Below, one piece after another: positions 58,195 through 64,000 of a stretch of 64,000 bases of DNA (within the stretch, counting starts at the first letter, position 1; each line of letters starts with the position of its first letter). Location of the stretch: assembly GCA_034231615.1 (NCBI GenBank), contig CM067298.1, positions 67,289,591-67,353,590 on the forward strand, in the 5' to 3' direction. The notes beneath the pieces are model-generated. The model was given only the letters and a program-made list of their open reading frames with translations, ran no database searches and had not been told where the DNA came from. Origin of the DNA: Meghimatium bilineatum. Its lineage: Eukaryota; Mollusca; Gastropoda; Stylommatophora; Philomycidae. The position numbers and the translations under genes were made by a program.

Positions 58195-58965
58195 CTAACT
58201 GGCGTAGGCGATCAAGGCTATCCACAATTCTCTATATCCAGCATTATTTATCAGTATCATTGTTGTTTCCCTGTCGTGCCAAGTTGTCAAACTGTCTAAT
58301 ATTTTCACACGTTGTCGTCCTCTATCTCTGTTGCCTTCAATCTTGTCTGTTGTGACTATGTTCTCCAAACCTCCCTGTCTCATGAAGTGGCCAAAAAATT
58401 TAGATTGCCTTCTTATATTATTGATTAAGTTCAGTTTCACATTTGACTCTTTCAACACTTCCACATTAGTTTTTCTGGTAGTCCATGATATTCTCAACAT
58501 TCTTCGGCAGAACCACATCTCTATTGACTCTAATTTCCCACATTCCTGTTTGTATATTTTCCAAGACTTGAATCCACGTGTAAGTATAGGAATTACATAG
58601 CACTGCAGAACTCTCTTTCTCACCTCTAATGACAAGGTCATATTACACAATATATTTTTCATTTTTCTGAATGTTGTTTTTGCCTGTCCTATTCTGCATC
58701 TTATTTCTGTTGAACTTCTTCCATCTGCTGTAATAATTGTACCTAGATATTTGAATTGGTGGACCTGTTTTAATACTATATCATTCACTATGATCTTGCA
58801 AGGTGTGTTATTTTCTTTCTTTGAAATAACCATTACTTCTGTTTTCTTGATATTTAGGAAGAGGCCTTTCTCTTTGCTTTCTGTGACTACTACTTTAATT
58901 AAGTTTTGAAAGTCTTCCTCACTTTTTGCAATCGGAACAGTGTCATCCGCATATCTCACAATATC
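58195..58965 (-). pseudogene. LINE-B 3' part with open 254-codon frame
   Basis: The minus-strand frame 58195-58959 is open from the catalytic box to the protein end: MRYADDTVPIAKSEEDFQ, then FKYLGTIITADGRSSTEIRC, RIGQAKTTFRKMKNIL and MWFCRRMLRISWTTRKTNVE. It is the C-terminal part of an RTE-like reverse transcriptase. The 5' end is truncated within the palm domain, so no fingers and no endonuclease are present. The 3' end carries a TGATGATGATGA tail. It is unlikely to function alone, but the lack of stops over 254 codons marks a relatively young insertion. Confidence 0.88.
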
Positions 58966-59304
58966 ATATTACAAGGTCATATTACACAATATAGCAGCAC
59001 TGTATGTTCACTCTAATATAGAAGAACAGCAACATAGCGGCAAAGCACATTTAACTCTAAAATAGGATATTAGGGATTGTGTGTCTGTAATCTCAAACTT
59101 ATGATGTCTTCGTTGCAAATATTCTTCTTCCAATGTATGATTCTGTTTCACAGCATGTATTTTCTGTGATAGGTCATTCCTCACTAACAGTGCCTGCTTT
59201 TGGCACGACATATCCCAGAATAAAGTAAAAATTAACAATGTATTACGCTCGTGTGTAGTCGGGGCCAAAAAGGAGAGAAAAGAAAAGCAACACTGTCTAC
59301 CTTC

Positions 59305-59530
59305 CATGCATGTCGTACAAGGCGACTAAGGAGGTTATGGGATGGAGTTGGCTGTCCCATCCCATATAGGGTTAGAGACCCAAAGCCATGCTGAAGTTGG
59401 ATGTGTCAGGCCGAAATGCGCAGATATCGCAGCAATGCTGTAAACCATGATACAACTCATTCCGTTCTCCGTACTACATCCTGCTAATCTACAGGAGTTT
59501 GAGAACGAACGCAGAAGAAGAAGAAAACAT
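59305..59530 (+). mobile_element. SINE3, most complete copy
   Basis: It begins near CATGCATGTCGTACAAGGCG, passes through CCAAAGCCATGCTGAAGTTG and TGTAAACCATGATACAACTC, and ends GAGTTTGAGAACGAACGCAG plus a GAA repeat. The 5' half is shared with 21385-21600 and 31010-31130, and the 3' half with 15083-15255 and 30105-30275. I did not find a clear B box, so its promoter type is uncertain. Confidence 0.78.
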
Positions 59531-59889
59531 TGTATTGTAGTCCGTTTGACAATTAAATACATATCGAATAACGTCAAGCTAGAAGTGATAGACAAAAAAA
59601 AGCAATAAATAAACTTCCATGAAACAAAAGATACTCTGAATTAAATAAGCGAAAGTACCAAGTATAGGTGATTTTATTAATCGAAGAACTTGTTAATCAT
59701 GTTACCAGAAGTTTTCTGAATTGAAGGAAACAAACTTCATAATATGAAATGATATTTTAAGATACAAAAAAAACATTCAAGATATTCAACTGTTGGCATG
59801 AGCAAATAAGACATCGCAACATACGTAAACAAGGCAAGAATGATGAAAATAAAGAATTTCTTTGTAGGGAATGACAGACGACTTCCAGA

Positions 59890-60550
59890 CACATTTAATG
59901 CTTTTTGTTGAAGAGCTGAGACTTCTCATAGATTTGGTACTCTGTGTTGAAGGATTGTCACTTTGGTCACATTTGGTACTCTATGTTGAAGAACTAAGAC
60001 GTTGGCTACAATAGGTACTCTATGTTGAAGAACTAAGATGTTGGATTCACTAGGTACTCTATGTTGAAGAACTAAGACGTTGGATGCACTAGGTACTCTA
60101 TGTTGAAGAACTAATGTTGGATACACTAGGTACTCTATGTTGAAGAACTAAGATTGTTGGATACACTAGGTACTTTATGTTGAAGAACTAATGTTGGATA
60201 CACTAGGTACTTTATGTTGAAGAACTAAGATTGTTGGATACACTAGGTACTTTATGTTGAAGAACTAAGATTGTTGGATACACTAGGTACTCTATGTTGA
60301 AGAACTAATATGTTGGATACACTAGGTACTCTATGTTGAAGAACTAAGATGTTGGATACACTAGGTACTCTATGTTGAAGAACTAAGACGTTGGATGCAC
60401 TAGGTACTCTATGTTGAAGAACTAATGTTGGATACACTAGGTACTTTATGTTGAAGAACTAATGTTGGAAACACTAGGTACTCTATGTTGAAGAACTAAG
60501 ATGTTGGATACACTAGGTACTTTATGTTGAAACATTTGATATATTTCTTA
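59890..60550. repeat. Minisatellite, unit about 39-41 bp
   Basis: About 15 copies of GGTACTCTATGTTGAAGAAC, TAAGATGTTGGATACACTA or variants. Units with and without a few bases in the TAAGA/TAATG part alternate, giving a higher-order pattern. The minus strand shows 13-residue repeats (VLQHRVP) in places. The array resumes after SINE2 at 60770-60810. Confidence 0.9.
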
Positions 60551-60563
60551 CTCTATGTTTAGT

Positions 60564-60770
60564 GAGGTGCTTGGCCGGAAGGTTTACAGAATCGGTCTCA
60601 CATTCGTGAGGTCCAGGGTTCAACCTCAGGTAAGGACAAGGTTTCACTCTGTCGTAGTGATTATACATGACGTGGCAACAGCAAGAACATGTGGCCTTTA
60701 TCACACAGCAACAAGCACAGTCTTCGAGAAACTCCATAAAAGCAAACATACAGTATGGACAGTTTTGAAG
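60564..60770 (+). mobile_element. SINE2 copy inside the minisatellite
   Basis: It has a tRNA-like head (GGTGCTTGGCCGGAAGGTTT, then B-box-like GGGTTCAACCTC) and the body blocks CATGACGTGGCAACAGCAAG and GGCCTTTATCACACAGCAAC shared with 57522-57765. Array units lie on both sides. Confidence 0.83.
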
Positions 60771-60900
60771 AACTAGCAGTTTGGATACATTATTATGTGT
60801 TGAAGATATTCGACTTTCATCCTGCATTTAAAATATAAGGCTAATCGTACATCCGAAACATGCTGAGGCAAATATGTTCTTTAAACATAAGAAATATTTT

Positions 60901-61147
60901 AACTGTGGAATACTAAACAAAGTGACGAATATATTACCTGCGGAATACTGAACAAAGCGACGAATATCTTAACTGCAGAATAATAAACAAAGTGACGAAT
61001 ATCTTACCTGCGGAATACTAAACAAAGTGACGAATATTTTACCTGCGGAATACTAAACAAAGAGTCGAATATCTTACCTGAGGAATATTAAACAACGAGT
61101 CGAATATATTACCTGTAGAATACTAAACAAAGAGACGAATATCTTAC
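60901..61147 (-). repeat. 35-bp array of exon-end and splice-donor copies
   Basis: Seven tandem units of exactly 35 bp start at 60901, 60936, 60971, 61006, 61041, 61076 and 61111 (plus-strand coordinates). They abut the receptor exon end, which acts as the eighth. On the minus strand each unit reads like the last 31 nt of the exon (GATATTC, then CTTTGTTTAGTATTCC, then CAG) followed by GTAA. Five of the seven keep CAG|GT (60936, 61006, 61041, 61076, 61111), and two have CAG|TT (60901, 60971). It therefore lies at the start of the intron. Confidence 0.93.
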
Positions 61148-61306
61148 CTGTGGAATACTAAACAAAGCGCTGAATATCCACGCGAAAGAGATCATTATAC
61201 GAACTCTGTGAGCTGCTCCGTTTCGTCGCATGGGATCCAATATGGCCACACAACGATCTAAGCTGATGGCCACAGTGATGTATGTAGACAAGTACAGCGG
61301 GAACAC
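61148..61306 (-). CDS. GnRH/AKH-type receptor exon (TM3 to TM4)
   Basis: One internal exon of a rhodopsin-family G-protein-coupled receptor. It codes 53 residues starting VFPLYLSTYITVAISLDRCV and ending SALFSIPQ. These are the end of transmembrane helix 3 with the D-R-C form of the DRY motif, intracellular loop 2 (AILDPMRRN) and most of helix 4. This D-R-C plus A-I-x-x-P pattern is familiar from receptors for GnRH, adipokinetic hormone and corazonin. The acceptor is TTCCAG before GTG at 61306, and the donor is CAG|GTAAGAT at 61148. Both are phase 0 and 159 bp is exactly 53 codons. No other exon is evident in the window; the upstream exon should lie at higher coordinates. Which receptor it is cannot be decided from one exon. 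Confidence 0.87.
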
Positions 61307-61569
61307 CTGGAACACACACAAATGTATACTTTTCAAGCAGGTATGTGGGAAGCAACAAGATAATATTTTCTTGAGGAATTTGCAGCAATATTCATTAGGA
61401 AAATAATAAGGAATGTACATAATTACAACAGATATTAGTGCACACAGAGATTATAAATAATAACTCAATAAATGAGTATGTATCAAAACAACTGATGTTA
61501 ACAAAAGACGATCTATACCACTGAGGGAAAATATACAATGGATACTGAACCCACAATTAGAGGACGTAA

Positions 61570-62330
61570 ATGATACTGCTGAGATGTGTAGCAGAAAAAA
61601 TAGAGATCAAGCTGCGCAACAAAAACACGTTTGAAGAAAGGCAAGAACTGCTCAATGTCCTACCGACTCCTCCCATATATGCCCAGAGTATGGTAGACAA
61701 TTTAAAGCACGTATATGACTCATTAGTCGAGAACAAAGCAGACACCATCGTCTTTATAATCATCCCAGTTGAGCTGAATGGTCATCGTCGACTTCGACGG
61801 ACGGGCGAACAACAACAATATATATAAAATATATATAATTTGGAATATGTGCCGGATGACACGTAATGTAAACATAGACATTAAAGTTGCATTATACACG
61901 ACTATTATTATTCCATCACTGTGCAAAACCTGGCCAATGACAGCACACGACAAAAGAAAAATAGTGACAGCAGAAATGACATGTCTACGAAGAATACTCG
62001 GAGTTTTAAGAGACAGAACTAGAAACGATAACATCAGACAAATAACCAAAACAATACCATTATTAGAACAAGCAAAACACAACAGACCAAGAGGTTTTCA
62101 CACGCTCCCAGATTATCAACAGATATCATACCACAAATCGCATTGGCACATAGACATAACGGCTATAAAGCCAAAGGCAGACCATGTAAAAGATCGATCA
62201 CAAAAATCAAAGAACCACAGGAATAAGCCACAGGACCCTGACGCCGCACGGCAAACAAGGACCACACCGTGTAGATTGATAGATATAGTGAAGATTCATC
62301 CGGTATTGTATCTGATCTGCTAGGATTTCT
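61570..62330 (+). pseudogene. LINE-H fragment with reverse-transcriptase C-terminus
   Basis: The frame 61778-62323 (181 codons) includes VNIDIKVALYTTIIIPSLCK, then RKIVTAEMTCLRRILGVLRD and a basic tail. This is the thumb and C-terminal region of a LINE reverse transcriptase (usual text: LY-x-x-I-x-x-x-L-L-Y-G, then E-M-x-x-L-R-R-I-L-G). The preceding frame (61570-61827) may be an upstream piece of the same element in a shifted frame. The GRPRKR-type end is decayed. Not functional. Confidence 0.72.
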
Positions 62331-62498
62331 ATTTTGTCTGATCTGATACAATGTATCCATAACAAAACAACTCTTGTTAGTCCTAGAAGGGGCATGTGAT
62401 AGTCCTGACTTTAGCTTGTACTGCATACAAGTGCTGTTGAAACAAAAAATGGTATGTGTATTTGCACAATTTTACATATCTCGCCCATATCTATATGC

Positions 62499-62506
<8 letters not shown>

Positions 62507-62551
<45 letters not shown>
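62507..62551 (+). repeat. CT/TA microsatellite
   Basis: A short CT tract followed by about 20 TA units. The 160-codon ORF that spans it (62374-62856) is created by this low-complexity sequence. Confidence 0.95.
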
Positions 62552-62552
<1 letters not shown>

Positions 62553-62779
62553 TTATAAAGTGCAATCTCTTCGTAAAATGTTCTTTGTTCTTGTATGTTT
62601 ACTATTTCCACAGTTGTTTACTTATCACAAGTTCATCACAGGTTATAACCATTTGTTACATCTATTTGTGAAAATTCAGTTAGAATTTTGTCCATGTCTA
62701 ATAGTTCGTAGATGGGTTAATATGCTCTATTCGAGCTATAAATGTCTTTGGACAGTTCGAGCATGGACTGACTACTGTG

Positions 62780-63850
62780 GACGGATTTTGGTTTATTTTG
62801 CTTATAACTTATTATCAAATTATTTATATTATCTCCGTAAAAGTGTTATATTGTAAATGTCCTTGGTAAAATGTTATGACCTATTATCTTGATAAATTGT
62901 ATTTGGTTTTATCTTGGTGAAAGTGTTATTTAGTATTATCTCGGTAAAAGAGTAATTTGATATTGTCTATTGTCTATCCCCAGGTGGTTTGTGATCCACT
63001 CTTGCAGTTAAGCGTAGGGGTGATTGGAGCTCGAGCTTGCGTTCTATCGCCAGATGTGTGGCCTCGGCAGTGCTATGACCGTGTCTGTGCAGGATGTCCC
63101 TGACGTATTCTATCCATCTTTTCCGTGGTCTTCCTCTGGCTTTGTGCCCTGATCTCATTTGGTTATATGCTTGTACGGGCAACTTGTCTTGATGCATTCT
63201 CATAATGTGGCCAAACCACTAGATCTGTTCTCTCTCTATGTAATCTGTACAAGATATTATACCTATTCTTTCCCTGATATATTCATTTCGCAATCTATCA
63301 AGCCTGGTGACCCCTCAGCTTTCCTCAAGCATTTCATCTCACATGTCACTATCTTTCTGTAATGTGAAGATGAGAGAGACCAGGTTTGGCACTGGTAACA
63401 CAGTGTTGGTAGGAATATACTGTAGATCATTTGTCTCTTAACTTCCATCTCGATCTTGGGTTGAAGAAGTGGTGACAGTTTGTAGTTATTTGATATTATA
63501 TTGGTAAAATTGTTATTTTGTATTATGTTAGTGAAAGTTTCATGTGGTATTATCTTGGTAAAGTATTATTTGATATTATCTCGGTAAAGTATTATTTGAT
63601 ATTATCTTGGTGAAAGTGTTATTTGGTATTATCTTGGTAAAATGCTATTTAGCATTATCTTGTTGAAAGTGTTATTTTGTATTATCTTGGTGAAAGTGTT
63701 TTTTGATATTATCTTGGTGAAAGTGTCATTTGATATTATCTTGGTAAAAGTGTTATTTGGTTATTTGGTATTATCTTGGTGAAAGTGTTATTTGATATTA
63801 TCTTGGTAAAAGTGTTATTTTGGTTATTTGATATTATCTTGGTTTAATTT
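62780..63850. repeat. 27-bp minisatellite split by a LINE tail
   Basis: The unit is ATTATCTTGGTGAAAGTGTT plus ATTTGAT or variants. Diverged units lie at 62820-62962 and 15 or so better units at 63480-63850, with the LINE-A segment between. Confidence 0.9.
62963..63474 (-). pseudogene. LINE-A 3' segment, about 510 bp
   Basis: The minus strand reads VKRQMIYSIFLPTLCYQCQT (63263-63448), then RMHQDKLPVQAYNQMRSGHK and ARGRPRKRWIEYVRDILHRH (62967-63203). It is the 3' end of the same LINE group as 27305-28350, starting at the same internal point (TGTCACCAC) as the copy at 22256-22790. It sits inside a minisatellite. One stop or frame change lies near 63230. Confidence 0.85.
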
Positions 63851-64000
63851 TTTTAATGATTTCTTTTATTTCCAAAATTTAAATTAGGATTTCTGAGCAT
63901 CTGTATGGATCCTCGTTGATAGCGACAAAGACAACAACAAACATATCAAGCATGCTTGAACTTTGTTAGGTTTGAGTTTGGTGACCAGCGTGTAAGTATA
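63851..64000. other. No gene seen
   Basis: Non-coding sequence to the window edge. Confidence 0.5.

Noticed and set aside
59926..60437. Repeat proteins with VLQHRVP units on the minus strand
   Set aside because: They are by-products of the 39-41 bp array. Unit length varies and breaks the frame.
59890..60550. CRISPR-like array
   Set aside because: Repeats are contiguous without unique spacers, and this is a eukaryotic genome. It is an ordinary minisatellite.
61307..61420. Upstream part of the receptor ORF, including its first Met, as coding sequence
   Set aside because: It lies before a consensus 3' splice site and does not resemble receptor helix 2 or the first extracellular loop. It is intron.
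62374..62856. A 160-codon ORF
   Set aside because: It is carried by a TA/CT microsatellite and T-rich sequence, with no domain.

Overview
The window is intron-rich or intergenic animal DNA, strongly AT-biased and packed with repeats. There is no operon structure, no bacterial gene and no complete host gene. One short exon with consensus splice sites and a GnRH/AKH-type receptor signature (61148-61306, minus strand) shows it is metazoan. The mix of I-type and RTE-like LINEs, tRNA-derived SINEs, a Penelope-like element and a DDE transposase relic would suit a mollusc or another invertebrate. I lean towards a gastropod mollusc, but only from remembered resemblance of the LINE protein. All homology statements below come from reading the sequence; no searches were run.

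Layout. 0-9.3 kb: minisatellites, LINE tails and an old 5' part of the I-type LINE. 9358-13416: a complete I-type LINE, with an 11-bp target-site duplication, one intact 1283-codon ORF (endonuclease, reverse transcriptase, RNase H, C-terminal Cys/His motif), a 38-bp 3' UTR ending in a GAA repeat, and a 5' end that folds on paper as an HDV-like self-cleaving ribozyme. 13.96-42.58 kb: a giant imperfect palindrome. The left arm is about 13958-23930, the right arm about 29046-36550 plus 41815-42580, with a 5.1-kb spacer. Each arm carries insertions missing from the other, so each arm preserves 'empty sites' for the other. 36.6-45.1 kb: nested mobile elements, including a Penelope-like relic, RTE-like LINEs with SINE or LINE-tail insertions inside them (target-site duplications visible), a DDE transposase relic and a palindromic SINE dimer. 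45-50 kb: mostly unassigned, with one GC-rich block. 50.5-54.3 kb: a 5'-inverted copy of the I-type LINE inside a 47-bp minisatellite, then decayed LINEs. 54.4-64 kb: a dense run of minisatellites around the receptor exon, with SINEs and LINE tails inserted into the arrays.

The most unusual items are: (1) the 35-bp array directly after the receptor exon, where each unit repeats the exon's 3' end plus the 5' splice site; (2) the predicted 5' ribozyme of the I-type LINE, whose 5' end is the same in three copies; (3) the giant palindrome with arm-specific insertions; (4) a SINE family whose 3' end matches a local LINE tail; and (5) palindromic (fold-back) 5' junctions at two retroelement insertions.

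Names used below are local labels. LINE-I is the I-type element. LINE-A, -B, -C, -D, -E and -H are other LINE groups. SINE1, SINE2, SINE3 and SINE-P are short elements.
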